Below, one piece after another: positions 24,101 through 32,119 of a DNA stretch of 32,119 nt (position 1 is its first letter; each line of letters begins with the position of its first letter). The position numbers and the translations under genes are program-made. The stretch spans positions 10,575 through 42,693 of the forward strand of contig NZ_MKSQ01000001.1 in assembly GCF_001898115.1 (NCBI RefSeq), given 5' to 3'. This DNA comes from Allobosea sp. 67-29 (GTDB lineage: Bacteria; Pseudomonadota; Alphaproteobacteria; Rhizobiales; Beijerinckiaceae). A model generated the notes under the pieces. The model did not search any database and was not told where the DNA came from. It saw only the letters and a program-made list of their open reading frames with translations.

Positions 24101-25954
24101 GTCTTCGGCAACGGCATGCTGCTCTCGCCGGCGATCCGGCTTGTCGCGGCCTTCGACCACCGCGACATCTTCCTCGATCCCGATCCGGACCCGGTGACCT
24201 CGCTGGCCGAGCGCCAGCGCCTCTTCGCGCTGCCGCGCTCCTCCTGGCAGGACTACGACATGAGCCTGATCTCGAAGGGCGGCGGCGTCTTCTCGCGCCA
24301 GGCCAAGAGCATCCCGCTCTCTCCGGAAGTCCGCGCCCTGCTCGACCTCGACCAGAAGGAGGTCTCGCCGCCGGAGCTGATGACCGCGATCCTGAAGGCG
24401 CGCGTCGACCTGCTCTGGTTCGGCGGCATCGGCACCTATATCCGCGCCTCCGACGAGACCGATGCCCAGGTCGGCGACCGTGCCAACGACGCGATCCGCA
24501 TCACCGGCGCCGATCTGCGGACCAGGGTCATCGGCGAGGGTGCAAATCTCGGCGTCACCCAGCGGGGCCGCATCGAGGCCGCTCGCAAGGGCGTCAAGCT
24601 CAACACCGACGCCATCGACAACTCGGCCGGCGTCAACACCTCCGACGTCGAGGTCAACATCAAGATCGCGCTGGCCGGGCCGGTCAAGGACGGGCGCCTC
24701 GCCGAAGACAAGCGCAACGCCCTGCTCGCGGCGATGACCGACGAGGTCGGCCTGCTCGTCCTGCGCAACAACTATCTGCAGACCCTGGCCCTCTCGCTCA
24801 CCGAGGCCAAGGGCGTCGCGGCGACGCCGGGCCTGCGCTTCCTGATGCAGACGCTGGAGCAGGAGGGTCGGCTCGACCGCTCGGTCGAGTTCCTGCCGAG
24901 CGATGCCCAGCTGGCCGAGCGGGAGAAGCGCGGCGAGGGCCTGACGCGGCCGGAGCTGTCGGTCCTGCTGGCCTATGCCAAGCTGGCGCTTCACGATGCG
25001 CTGCTCGAATCGAGCGTGCCGGACGATCCCTATCTCGCGACCGAGCTCGTCCGCTACTTCCCGAGGGCGCTGCGCGACGCCTATCCCGACGCGATTGCCG
25101 GCCACAGGCTGCGCCGCGAGATCGTCGCCACCCAGCTCGCCAACGCGATCGTCAACCGCGGCGGCCCGGCCCTCGTGCCGGTGCTGGCCGCGCTGACCCG
25201 CTCGGAGGTGCCAGCCATCGCCGCCGCCTATGCGATCGCCCGCGATTCCTTCGACCTGATCGGCCTCAACGGCGAGATCGACGCGCTCGATGCCAGGATT
25301 CCCGGCAGGACGCAGCTCGGCCTCTACGGCGCCGCGCAAGAACTCGTCGTCGACCGCATGGGCTGGTTCCTGCGGCGCGGCGCAGCCAGGCCCGGCGCGA
25401 TCGAGCAGACCATCGCGCACTACGCCAAGGGCGTTGCCGATCTCTCGGCCGAGCTCGACGCATTGCTGCCGGAGGCGGCGGCACAGGCCCGGCTCGCCCG
25501 CATCGCCGTCCTCACAGCGGAAGGCGTGCCCGAGGTGCTCGCCACCCGCGTCGCCAGCCTGCCCTCGCTCGCGCAGGCGACCGAGATCGTCGACATCGCC
25601 GAGGACGGCAAGCGCCGCATCGGCGACGTCGCCCGCATCCATTTCGGCGTGGACGCGTTCTTCGGCCTGGCCAATCTCAAGGCGGCGGCCGCCGCCGTGC
25701 CGGCGACGGACGATTACGAGCGCCTGGCCCGCGAGAGGGCGCTGGAGACGCTGGACGACGCCCATGCGCAGATCACCCGGGAGATCGCCTGCTCCGGCGC
25801 GGCCAAGGGTTCGCTCGAAAGCTGGCTGGCCGAACGCGGCGGCGAGGCCGAGCGCACCCGCAGCACGGTCAGCGCCATCGTCGCCTCGGGCTTGACCTTG
25901 CCGAAGCTGATGGTCGCGGCCGGCATGCTCGCCGATCTGCCGCGCAGGCACTGA
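21113..25954 (+). CDS. gdhB: NAD-specific glutamate dehydrogenase, large (about 180 kDa) type
   Basis: The 1,613-residue product is a full-length member of the GDH_2/L_180 family, which oxidatively deaminates glutamate to 2-oxoglutarate and ammonia. The N-terminal 500 or so residues form ACT-like regulatory modules ([35 protein letters not shown]). A helical linker follows, then the catalytic core from about residue 790 with [17 protein letters not shown], the substrate lysine Lys855 in [31 protein letters not shown] and GIGTYIRA. A long C-terminal helical domain closes the protein. The ATG at 21113 has GGGGG six bases ahead; the open frame extends to 20915 but only across the promoter and the divergent gene. 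Related enzymes are allosterically controlled by amino acids and needed to use amino acids as carbon and nitrogen sources. Confidence 0.97.
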   Translation: MGKRVTNATATAVAAIETAASGLKAAMPAEFPRLLYGRSVAEDLEALPPALLARAAAAAYEHLTEPRKPETINLRFRDDEFGTDGRDHQITILEVVNDNKPFLLDSTLAELQEQGYEPRLVAHPILAVARDAKGKFVSLAGEATGRAPEGTRRESLIHIHLDRIDSAEARERLKLALERVYTDVGLAVDDWAAMRGRITEVIQAYRANPPPLPEDEIAEALQFLEWIAGDNFTLLGVRAYRFPGGDVAADPIEGSGLGILRDPAVKVLRRGRELVTTTPEVRAFLARPLALIITKANVKSRVHRHVHLDYVGVKLFTPDGRLDGELRILGLLTSNAYTGSARVIPYLRLKVARVAKNIGFDPASYSGRALMNVLDAYPRDELFQVDAPTLEQFALDILQLTERPRIRALARVDEFDRFVSILVFIPKDRYDTTVRQRVGEFLARIYNGRLSAAYPAYPEGPLSRTHYIIGRDEGKTPRIDRATLEAGIGAIVRTWSDGLKDALDREKSGPAARALAERYAAAFGAAYRERFSADDALIDIEMLQQLSEERPRAVNLYRREGDPATRANLKVFSRGGAISLSARVPLLENMGFRVVNERTFNVMPQGQGGAPENARTWLHDMTLERADDGEIDIEQLDPTIEAALMAQFRGLAESDRFDQLVLAAGLGWREAALLRAFGRYLRQVGAPYAQGYIADALTRHAGIAAGLVGYFAAKFDPRIKADEREQRMAQKRSEIEDALDAVTSLDEDRILRRLVNLVDAALRTNFFQLGPDGLPRETITFKFDCARVDGLPLPRPLYEIFVYSPRVEGIHLRFGKVARGGLRWSDRPQDFRTEVLGLVKAQQVKNAVIVPVGAKGGFVPKQLPPASDRAAWLAEGTESYRIFIRNLLELTDNLDGETIVPPPDTVRHDGDDPYLVVAADKGTATFSDTANAISLEKHHWLGDAFASGGSQGYDHKGMGITARGAWEAVKRHFREVDVDIQTTPFTVAGVGDMSGDVFGNGMLLSPAIRLVAAFDHRDIFLDPDPDPVTSLAERQRLFALPRSSWQDYDMSLISKGGGVFSRQAKSIPLSPEVRALLDLDQKEVSPPELMTAILKARVDLLWFGGIGTYIRASDETDAQVGDRANDAIRITGADLRTRVIGEGANLGVTQRGRIEAARKGVKLNTDAIDNSAGVNTSDVEVNIKIALAGPVKDGRLAEDKRNALLAAMTDEVGLLVLRNNYLQTLALSLTEAKGVAATPGLRFLMQTLEQEGRLDRSVEFLPSDAQLAEREKRGEGLTRPELSVLLAYAKLALHDALLESSVPDDPYLATELVRYFPRALRDAYPDAIAGHRLRREIVATQLANAIVNRGGPALVPVLAALTRSEVPAIAAAYAIARDSFDLIGLNGEIDALDARIPGRTQLGLYGAAQELVVDRMGWFLRRGAARPGAIEQTIAHYAKGVADLSAELDALLPEAAAQARLARIAVLTAEGVPEVLATRVASLPSLAQATEIVDIAEDGKRRIGDVARIHFGVDAFFGLANLKAAAAAVPATDDYERLARERALETLDDAHAQITREIACSGAAKGSLESWLAERGGEAERTRSTVSAIVASGLTLPKLMVAAGMLADLPRRH

Positions 25955-25964
25955 AAGAACGGAC

Positions 25965-26162
25965 ATGACCAACGAAACCGGCCCCACCACCCGCGTCGAC
26001 CCGAAGCTGCTCGAGATCCTGGTCTGCCCGCTGACCAAGAGCACGCTGGAATACGACGCGGCGAAGCAGGAGCTGATCAGCCGCGCGGCCAAGCTCGCCT
26101 ATCCGATCCGCGACGGCATCCCGATCATGCTGCCGGAAGAGGCGCGGCCGCTGGAGGAGTGA
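25965..26162 (+). CDS. Trm112/UPF0434 (YcaR-like) small protein
   Basis: This 65-residue protein has the family pattern [19 protein letters not shown], then [20 protein letters not shown] and LPEEARPL. Like most alphaproteobacterial members, it keeps only the first CP motif and so may not bind zinc. Eukaryotic and archaeal Trm112 activates several methyltransferases; the bacterial role is largely unknown. It begins 10 bases after the glutamate dehydrogenase stop and may be co-transcribed with it. Confidence 0.92.
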   Translation: MTNETGPTTRVDPKLLEILVCPLTKSTLEYDAAKQELISRAAKLAYPIRDGIPIMLPEEARPLEE

Positions 26163-26251
26163 GGCCAGTCGCTATTCCGGGTCGGCCGGTAGGGCCGAGT
26201 CCAGAATCGCCGAGCACGGGCTTCGGAGTGGACGGATACGCGCGCGAACCC

Positions 26252-26389
26252 CTGTCCTGGAAGGAGAGCGGTAGGGTGAGGTGTGGGCCGCTGGACCAGT
26301 TGGGCGAGCCCTCACCGCAGCAGCGGCCATCCGACGGCAAATCCGGTTAGGGGCCTTCCCCTCACCCTGCCCTCTCCCGCCGGGACAGT
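26252..26389. repeat. long imperfect inverted repeat in the Trm112/hydroxylase gap
   Basis: Two arms of about 38 bases (26252-26289 and 26352-26389) are roughly 80 percent complementary across a 62-base loop. Their core is GGGTGAGG paired with CCTCACCC, and both arms carry GGAGAG/CTCTCC and CTGTCC/GGACAG blocks. The 274-base gap has no open reading frame of interest. The pattern resembles dispersed intergenic elements rich in CCCTCACCCT and CTCTCCC, but that needs a genome-wide search. It could also terminate both convergent genes (Trm112 and the hydroxylase). Confidence 0.55.
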
Positions 26390-26436
26390 GTTCCCCGCGC
26401 CTCTGTTGTCATGGCGCCCAACAGCAACAGCGCTTC

Positions 26437-27684
26437 CTAGAGCGCCTCGCCCCGCAGCAGCCGCGGCGGGGCGCCTGCAACGCCGGCCGCCTCGCGGATG
26501 AAGAAGCGCTTCAGCCCGGGCAGCCGGTCGACCATTCCCAATCCGAGATCGCGGGCCAGCCTGAGCGGCGTCGCATCGTTGGAGAACAGCCGGTTCAGCC
26601 CGTCGGTAACGGCGCCCATCGCGACCGTATCGAAGCGCCGCGCCTTCTCGTAGTCTTCGAGCACGTCGAGCCCGCCGGGGTCGAGCCCGAGCCGCGCCGC
26701 GTCGACGATCGCCTCCGCCAGAGCGGCGACGTCCTTGAGGCCGAGATTGAGCCCCTGGCCCGCGATCGGATGGATCAGATGGGCGGCATCGCCCAGCAGC
26801 GCGAAGCGGTGGTCGACGAAGCGCCGGGCCACGCCGAAGCCAAGCGGATAGGCGTTCATGGGGCTTTCCAGCACGATCTCGCCGAGCTCGAGCCCGAAGC
26901 GCGTCTCGATCTCGGCGAGAAGGTCCACCGCGTCCAGCGAGAGCAGCGGCTCGACATTCTCGCTCCGCTCCGTCCAGACGATCGAGGAGCGGTGGCCGAG
27001 CTTGCCGCCGTCGCTGAGTGGCAGGATGGCGAAGGGGCCCGACGGCAGGAAATGCTCGACCGCGCGGCCGTGATGCGGGCGCTCGTGACCGATCGTCGCG
27101 ACGATGCCCGACTGGCGATAGTTCCAGCCGACCCAGCCGATACCGGCCTGCTCCCGCAGCCTCGACCGCGCCCCATCGGCCGCGACCAGCAGGGCCGCGC
27201 GTTCGGGCGCGCCTTCCGTGAAGACGATCTCGACGGCATCGTCCTCGACGCGGAAGCGGCGGACGCCGAGGGGCCGCAATTCGGCCCCGACGCGCCGGCA
27301 CTCAGCCTTCAGTTCCGCCGTCAGGGCGGCGCTCTCGACCATATGGGCGAAGGGCCGGCCGGGCTCGACCTCTCCGTCGAAGGTCAGGAACACCGGCCGC
27401 ACCGCATCGCCCGCCCGGCTGTCGGAGATCGCCATCTCCGTCATCGGCTGCGCCTTGGCGGAGACCGCGTCCCAGACACCGAGCGTCTCCAGCATAGCCT
27501 GCGCGCCGGCCGCCACGGCATAGGCGCGGCTGTCGGCTTTGGGCGCCGCATCGATTCCAGGGTCGGCCAGCACGACGGATGCGGCTGCCCCGAGCGCCTG
27601 CTTCAGCGCGAGTGCGAGGCTCAGCCCCGCGATGCCGCCCCCGGCGATGACGATGCGCATGCTTGCTCCCGGCGCGTCGGCCAT
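26437..27684 (-). CDS. FAD-dependent UbiH/UbiF/COQ6-type monooxygenase
   Basis: The 415-residue product has the N-terminal dinucleotide motif IVIAGGGIAGLSLALAL (glycines 15-20) and the DSRAYAVAAGAQAMLETLG region typical of ubiquinone hydroxylases. It also has AADGARSRLRE, and the second FAD motif FALLGDAAHLIHPIAGQGLN at about residue 295-315, followed by LKDVAALAEAI. It probably hydroxylates an aromatic ring in ubiquinone biosynthesis; which carbon cannot be read from sequence. I chose the ATG at 27684, with GGGAG seven bases ahead. An ATG at 27660 (MRIVIAGGG) also has GGGAG five bases upstream and would give 407 residues. The gene is divergent from tesB across 116 bases with no clear operator. 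Confidence 0.88.
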   Translation of the reverse strand: MADAPGASMRIVIAGGGIAGLSLALALKQALGAAASVVLADPGIDAAPKADSRAYAVAAGAQAMLETLGVWDAVSAKAQPMTEMAISDSRAGDAVRPVFLTFDGEVEPGRPFAHMVESAALTAELKAECRRVGAELRPLGVRRFRVEDDAVEIVFTEGAPERAALLVAADGARSRLREQAGIGWVGWNYRQSGIVATIGHERPHHGRAVEHFLPSGPFAILPLSDGGKLGHRSSIVWTERSENVEPLLSLDAVDLLAEIETRFGLELGEIVLESPMNAYPLGFGVARRFVDHRFALLGDAAHLIHPIAGQGLNLGLKDVAALAEAIVDAARLGLDPGGLDVLEDYEKARRFDTVAMGAVTDGLNRLFSNDATPLRLARDLGLGMVDRLPGLKRFFIREAAGVAGAPPRLLRGEAL

Positions 27685-27800
27685 TCTGCGTCTCCCGGCA
27701 CCGCTTGACGAGGCGGAGCGCCTTGGTGCTGATGCGGGCAAGACCCGGCTGTTCCTCTGCGGGCCGCCGGCCGCTCCGTCAACCCGACAGCGATAGGCCC

Positions 27801-28670
27801 ATGTCACAGCAGATCAATGCGTCGCTGACGGCGATCCTCGACCTCGAGCGGCTCGAAAGCAATCTGTTCCGCGGTCGCAGCCCCAAGTCGACCTGGCCCC
27901 GCGTCTTCGGCGGTCAGGTGATCGCCCAGGCGCTCTACGCCGCCTGCAAGACCGTGGAGGAGCGCCAGCCGCATTCGCTGCATGCCTATTTCCTCCTGCC
28001 CGGCGATCCTGAAACGCCGATCGTCTACGAGGTCGACCGCCTGCGCGACGGCCGCTCCTTCACGACGCGGCGCGTGCTCGCCATCCAGAAGGGCGAGGCG
28101 ATCTTCGCCATGTCCGCCTCGTTCCAGATCGAGGAAGCCGGCTACGAGCATCAGATGCCGATGCCCAAGGTGCCGATGCCGGAGGAGCTGCCGGATCGCG
28201 AGGCCATGGCGCGGAACGTTCTGCCGCATATGCCGGACGCCGTTCAGGCCTATTACCAGCGCAAGCGGCCCATCGAGATCCGGCCCGTCGAGCTCGAGCG
28301 CTATCGCACCGGCGGCAAGATGGAGCCCAGGTTCAACGTCTGGATCCGGGCAATGGAGGCGCTCCCGGACGAACCGGCGCTGCACCAGAGCGTGCTGGCT
28401 TACGCATCGGACCTGATGCTGCTCGATTCCAGCCTGATCGCGCATGGCACCACCGTCTTCGACCAGCGGGTCCAGGGCGCCAGCCTCGACCACGCGCTCT
28501 GGTTCCATCGGCCCTTCCGCGCCGACGAATGGCTGCTCTACGCCCAGGACAGCCCCTCGACCTCGGGTGCGCGTGGCTTCTCGCGCGGGCTGATCTTCGA
28601 TCGCGAGGGCCGGCTGGTCGCATCCGTGGCCCAGGAGGGGTTGATCCGACCCCGGCCGGACCGCGCCTGA
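27801..28670 (+). CDS. tesB: acyl-CoA thioesterase II
   Basis: TesB hydrolyses acyl-CoA thioesters to free fatty acid and CoA through a double hot-dog fold. The 289-residue product covers both halves, with WPRVFGGQVIAQALYAA near the N-terminus and GASLDHALWFHRPFRADEWLLY in the second half. The E. coli active-site set Asp204-Thr228-Gln278 falls at Asp204, Ser228 and Gln278 here, the Thr being replaced by Ser, which can still position water. The start at 27801 gives the standard N-terminus, although the ribosome site is weak. It lies upstream of glnK, separated by a probable terminator and a sigma-54-type promoter. Confidence 0.94.
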   Translation: MSQQINASLTAILDLERLESNLFRGRSPKSTWPRVFGGQVIAQALYAACKTVEERQPHSLHAYFLLPGDPETPIVYEVDRLRDGRSFTTRRVLAIQKGEAIFAMSASFQIEEAGYEHQMPMPKVPMPEELPDREAMARNVLPHMPDAVQAYYQRKRPIEIRPVELERYRTGGKMEPRFNVWIRAMEALPDEPALHQSVLAYASDLMLLDSSLIAHGTTVFDQRVQGASLDHALWFHRPFRADEWLLYAQDSPSTSGARGFSRGLIFDREGRLVASVAQEGLIRPRPDRA

Positions 28671-28696
28671 GGAAGTTTTGGGCGCCTGCCCGAAAA

Positions 28697-28717
28697 GAAG
28701 GCAGTGGCCTTTATTTT
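28697..28717 (+). terminator. weak intrinsic terminator after tesB
   Basis: A short 5-bp stem (28698-28702 with 28707-28711, AAGGC/GCCTT, 4-base loop) is followed by TATTTT, starting about 27 bases after the tesB stop. It is weak, but it lies in the right place to separate tesB from the nitrogen-regulated glnK unit. Confidence 0.4.
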
Positions 28718-28794
28718 AGGCAAACCCTGGCGATCCCCATCCGAATCGCGTCCGGATTCGCGGTCAGTGCCCGTTTTCCGGCCCCTGGTGGCTT

Positions 28795-29244
<450 letters not shown>

Positions 29245-29272
29245 GCATCCGATCCTTCAGGAGTTTCAAGCG

Positions 29273-30628
29273 ATGAATTTCAGGACTTCCCTGCGGGCCG
29301 GATTGACCGGCCTCGCGCTCGCCGCGCTCTGCGCTGGCGCGGCCTTCGCCCAGACCGCTGCGCCTGAGGCGCCCGCCGCCGCTGCCGCGGTCCCGAACAA
29401 GGGCGACACGGCCTGGATGCTGGTGTCCTCCCTGCTCGTTCTGTTCATGACGCTGCCGGGCCTGGCCCTGTTCTACGGCGGCCTCGCCCGCTCGAAGAAC
29501 ATGCTGTCGGTGATGAGCCAGATCACCGCCACGGCCATCCTGATGTGCCTGATCTGGGTGATCTACGGCTACAGCCTCTCCTTCACCAGCGGCGGCTCGC
29601 TGACGAGCTTCGTCGGCTCGTTCTCCAAGGCCTTCCTCGCCGGCGTGAACAATGATTCGACCTCCGACACCTTCACCAAGGGCGTCGTGATTCCCGAATA
29701 CGTCTTCATCTGCTTCCAGATGACCTTCGCGATGATCACCCCGGCGCTGATCATCGGCGGCCTCGTCGAGCGCATGAAGTTCTCCGCCCTGATCCTGTTC
29801 GTCGCGTTGTGGGGTACCTTCGTCTACTTCCCGATCGCGCACATGGTCTGGTTCTCGGAAGGCTACCTCTTCACCCTCGGCGCGCTCGACTTCGCCGGCG
29901 GCACCGTGGTCCACATCAACGCCGGTATCGCCGCTCTGGTCGGCGCGCTCGTGCTCGGCAAGCGCATCGGCTACGGCAAGGAGCTGATGACGCCGCATTC
30001 GCTGACGATGACCTTCATCGGCACGGCCGTCCTCTGGGTCGGCTGGTTCGGCTTCAACGCCGGCTCCAACCTCGAGGCCACCGGCGGCGCCGCGCTCGCC
30101 ATGATCAACACCTTCGTCGCGACCGCGGCCGCCGGCCTCGGCTGGCTCTTCATCGAGTGGATCGTCAAGGGCAAGCCCTCGCTCCTCGGCATGCTCTCCG
30201 GCATCGTGGCGGGTCTGGTCGCGGTCACCCCGGCCGCCGGCCTGGTCGGGCCGATGGGCGCGATCGTGCTCGGCGTCATCGCCGGCATCGTCTGCTTCTT
30301 CTTCTGCACCACGGTGAAGAACGCGCTCGGCTACGACGACTCGCTCGACGTCTTCGGGGTCCACGGCGTCGGCGGCATCATCGGCTCGATCGGCACCGGC
30401 ATCTTCGTCTCGCCGGCGCTGGGCGGTGTCGGCGTCGCCGACTACGCGATGGGCGCGCAGGTCTGGAAGCAGTTCGTCGCCGTCGTCATCGCCGTGCTCT
30501 GGAGCGGCATCGGCTCCTTCATCCTCTACAAGATCGTCGACGTGATCGTCGGCCTGCGCGTCACCTCGGACCAGGAGCGCGAGGGCCTCGACATCGCCGA
30601 GCATGGCGAGCGGGCCTACAATATGTGA
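29273..30628 (+). CDS. amtB: ammonium transporter AmtB
   Basis: The 451-residue protein has an N-terminal signal peptide (to about residue 26, AAFAQ) and an Ala/Pro-rich stretch. Eleven helices follow, with the Amt signatures GLALFYGGLARSKN, FPIAHMVWFSEG (first pore His), FAGGTVVHINAGIAAL, and VFGVHGVGGIIGSIGTGIF (second pore His). These are the twin-His pore of ammonium channels. The C-terminal cytoplasmic tail (VTSDQEREGLDIAEHGERAYNM) is the GlnK-docking region. AGGAG lies nine bases ahead of the start. It is co-transcribed with glnK and ends in a strong terminator. Confidence 0.97.
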   Translation: MNFRTSLRAGLTGLALAALCAGAAFAQTAAPEAPAAAAAVPNKGDTAWMLVSSLLVLFMTLPGLALFYGGLARSKNMLSVMSQITATAILMCLIWVIYGYSLSFTSGGSLTSFVGSFSKAFLAGVNNDSTSDTFTKGVVIPEYVFICFQMTFAMITPALIIGGLVERMKFSALILFVALWGTFVYFPIAHMVWFSEGYLFTLGALDFAGGTVVHINAGIAALVGALVLGKRIGYGKELMTPHSLTMTFIGTAVLWVGWFGFNAGSNLEATGGAALAMINTFVATAAAGLGWLFIEWIVKGKPSLLGMLSGIVAGLVAVTPAAGLVGPMGAIVLGVIAGIVCFFFCTTVKNALGYDDSLDVFGVHGVGGIIGSIGTGIFVSPALGGVGVADYAMGAQVWKQFVAVVIAVLWSGIGSFILYKIVDVIVGLRVTSDQEREGLDIAEHGERAYNM

Positions 30629-30672
30629 CTGTGCCGGCATCGCTTCCGCGACGCCGCGATTCACGTGAAACC

Positions 30673-30701
30673 AGCCCCGGCGGGAAACCGCCGGGGCTTT
30701 T
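30673..30701 (+). terminator. rho-independent terminator after amtB
   Basis: An 11-bp perfect stem (30673-30683 with 30688-30698, arm AGCCCCGGCGG) capped by a stable GAAA tetraloop is followed by a short T-run. It ends the glnK-amtB message 45 bases after the amtB stop. Confidence 0.88.
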
Positions 30702-30739
30702 CCATGGCGGCACCCTCGCGGGCTCGCCGCGCTTCAAGG

Positions 30740-30755
30740 TTAAGCAGGCCTTAAC
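30740..30755 (+). promoter_or_regulatory. CtrA-binding site upstream of ftsK
   Basis: TTAA-GCAGGCC-TTAAC is an exact match to the CtrA consensus TTAA-N7-TTAAC. TTAA is rare in this GC-rich window, which makes chance less likely. The box lies 25-41 bases before the ftsK ATG at 30781. CtrA boxes that activate often overlap the -35 region, so the transcript would start near the annotated ATG. A GANTC site (GATTC, 30658-30662) lies upstream in the same spacer. Confidence 0.6.
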
Positions 30756-30780
30756 CACGGCTTCGTAACCTGAACGGGAT

Positions 30781-32119
30781 ATGGCCGGCATGATGCGGCC
30801 CGAAGCCCGGAACACGACCCGAAGCCGCATGCGCACCATCCGCCGCTCCCGATCGCTCATGGACCGCCTGCCCGATCCGGTGCGGGAGTTCCTGTCGCGC
30901 CGTGCCGCCGAGCTCGTCGGCCTGGGTCTCCTGGCCCTGATGGTCGTGGTCGCGCTTGCCCTGGCGAGCTGGTCGGCCGAGGATCCGAGCCTCAACAACG
31001 CCACCAACGGCGCCGTGCGCAACTGGCTCGGCCGCCCCGGCGCGATGATCGCCGACCTGCTGATGCAGCTCGTCGGGCTCGGCGTGATCGCCCTGCTCTT
31101 CCCGCCGATGATCTGGGCGCTGCGCTTGATCCGCTTCCATCTCTTCGACCGCGGCGCCCTCAAGCTCGGCCTCTGGGTGATCGGCATCACCGCCGCCGCA
31201 GCCGTCGCCAGCGCCCTTCCGCCGACGCCGCGCTGGCCCCTGCCCACCGGCATGGGCGGCGTCATCGGCGACGGCCTGCTCTTCGGCACGCGCAACATCG
31301 CCGGCATCGCCGGCAGCGCGGTCGCGAGCCTGGTCGGCTTCCTCTATGCCGGCATCGCCATTCTCGCCGTCACCGCGGCAGCCGGCTTCGGCTTCGTCCA
31401 TGACGAAGACCCTGTCCTCGACGACGAGGCCGATGACGGCCTGTCCGACGGCGAGGAGCGCGGCGACGAGGAGCCCGGCATCGCCGTCATCCTGATCGGC
31501 TGGCTCGCCCATGGCGCGATGGCCCTGCGGGCTGCGATCCTGCGCCGCCTGCCGCATCCGCCCGAGCCGGCGGTCGACACCGGCATGGCGCCGCCGGCTC
31601 CAGGAACCGGCCGCGTCCGCCGCGAGCCGCAGTTCGGCGCCGCCCCCGCGCCACGCCAGCCGCTGCCCGATTTCGAGCCGCAGCCGCTGCCGGGCGCGCG
31701 CGCTCCGGCGGCCCGCGATGTCGACGACGATCCGCCTTTCGACATCGGCGAGGCCGAGGATCTGCGCGACCTCAACGCGCCGCGCGTCGCGGCGAGGGCC
31801 CCCGCGCCGAAGCCGGGCAAGCGCATGCAGCGCGAGGCGCAGCCCTCCTTCCTCGACCGTGACGCCTTCGAGCTGCCGCCGCTGACCTATCTGGCCGAGC
31901 CGAAGAGGTCGCCGGCCGCTGCCGTCTCGACCGACGCGCTGGAACAGAATGCGACCCTGCTGGAGGGCGTGCTCGAGGATTTCGGCGTGCGCGGCGAAAT
32001 CACGCAGGTCCGTCCCGGCCCTGTTGTGACTTTGTACGAGCTCGAGCCTGCGCCGGGGACGAAGTCGTCGCGGGTGATCTCGCTGGCCGACGACATCGCG
32101 CGCTCGATGAGCGCGGTCT
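30781..32119 (+). CDS. ftsK: DNA translocase FtsK, N-terminal part, cut by window edge
   Basis: An open frame from the ATG at 30781 runs off the right edge (446 codons). It encodes a basic N-terminus and four or five hydrophobic helices (about 44-63, 90-116, 128-146, 176-204, perhaps 229-250). A Pro/Ala/Asp-rich linker follows (about 255-390), then the start of the motor alpha domain (ATLLEGVLEDFGVRGEITQV, RPGPVVTLYELEPAPGTKSS). This is the normal FtsK/SpoIIIE layout: a septal DNA pump that clears the chromosome at division. The Walker motor and gamma domain lie outside the window. The start is uncertain: Met codons at 30790, 30793 and 30829 are also possible, and the CtrA box close to 30781 favours one of them. 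No good ribosome site decides this. Confidence 0.93.
   Translation, partial: MAGMMRPEARNTTRSRMRTIRRSRSLMDRLPDPVREFLSRRAAELVGLGLLALMVVVALALASWSAEDPSLNNATNGAVRNWLGRPGAMIADLLMQLVGLGVIALLFPPMIWALRLIRFHLFDRGALKLGLWVIGITAAAAVASALPPTPRWPLPTGMGGVIGDGLLFGTRNIAGIAGSAVASLVGFLYAGIAILAVTAAAGFGFVHDEDPVLDDEADDGLSDGEERGDEEPGIAVILIGWLAHGAMALRAAILRRLPHPPEPAVDTGMAPPAPGTGRVRREPQFGAAPAPRQPLPDFEPQPLPGARAPAARDVDDDPPFDIGEAEDLRDLNAPRVAARAPAPKPGKRMQREAQPSFLDRDAFELPPLTYLAEPKRSPAAAVSTDALEQNATLLEGVLEDFGVRGEITQVRPGPVVTLYELEPAPGTKSSRVISLADDIARSMSAV

Noticed and set aside
21077..26092. Very long open frame on the minus strand, antisense to glutamate dehydrogenase (about 1,670 codons)
   Set aside because: It is a mirror frame of a GC-rich gene: its product is rich in Arg, Gly, Asp and Gln without domain pattern, while the plus-strand frame encodes a full recognisable enzyme.

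Overview
The window is a GC-rich alphaproteobacterial chromosome segment. Gene content points to the Hyphomicrobiales (Rhizobiales): an IalB-family protein beside rlmN, ftsY followed by septation protein A, a DUF2794 protein, a very large NAD-glutamate dehydrogenase of about 1,600 residues, and the order Trm112 - UbiH-type hydroxylase - tesB - glnK - amtB - ftsK. A Bosea-like genus is my best guess from the overall impression of these proteins, but it is not proven. Coding density is very high, and every gene looks intact except the two cut by the window edges.

Layout. 1-3008: a TPM-domain protein (cut by the left edge) and the lipoprotein LemA on the minus strand, divergent from a secreted gamma-glutamyltransferase. 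3012-5465 (minus): IalB-family secreted protein, rlmN and a four-helix membrane protein. 5656-7974: quinone oxidoreductase, a YkvA/DUF1232 protein and an HSD10-like short-chain dehydrogenase. 7978-9150: a RES/Xre-ParS toxin-antitoxin pair with nested palindromes in front of it; this is the only clearly accessory locus. 9167-14769: ftsY-ispZ, an RluA-type pseudouridine synthase, thpR-phhB, a Tas-like aldo/keto reductase and a periplasmic SGNH esterase. 14776-18068: a YbbA/YbbP ABC system divergent from that esterase, the same arrangement as E. coli tesA/ybbAP. 18288-21000: a BI-1/YccA membrane protein, a Pat-like N-acetyltransferase behind a textbook sigma-54 promoter, DUF2794, a candidate small RNA, and an AhpD-like protein. 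21113-26162: NAD-glutamate dehydrogenase and a Trm112 protein. 26437-32119: UbiH-type hydroxylase, tesB, glnK-amtB behind a sigma-54-like promoter, and the start of ftsK behind a perfect CtrA box.

A nitrogen theme runs through the right half: GlnK/AmtB for ammonium sensing and uptake, NAD-GDH for glutamate breakdown, and a sigma-54 promoter in front of an acetyltransferase whose relatives detoxify glutamine-synthetase inhibitors. Most of the window is housekeeping. The items most worth a second look are the sigma-54/near-leaderless acetyltransferase, the candidate plus-strand small RNA at about 20225-20371, the nested palindromes controlling the RES/Xre pair, and the CtrA box in front of ftsK. 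I did not find a clearly new multi-gene system.
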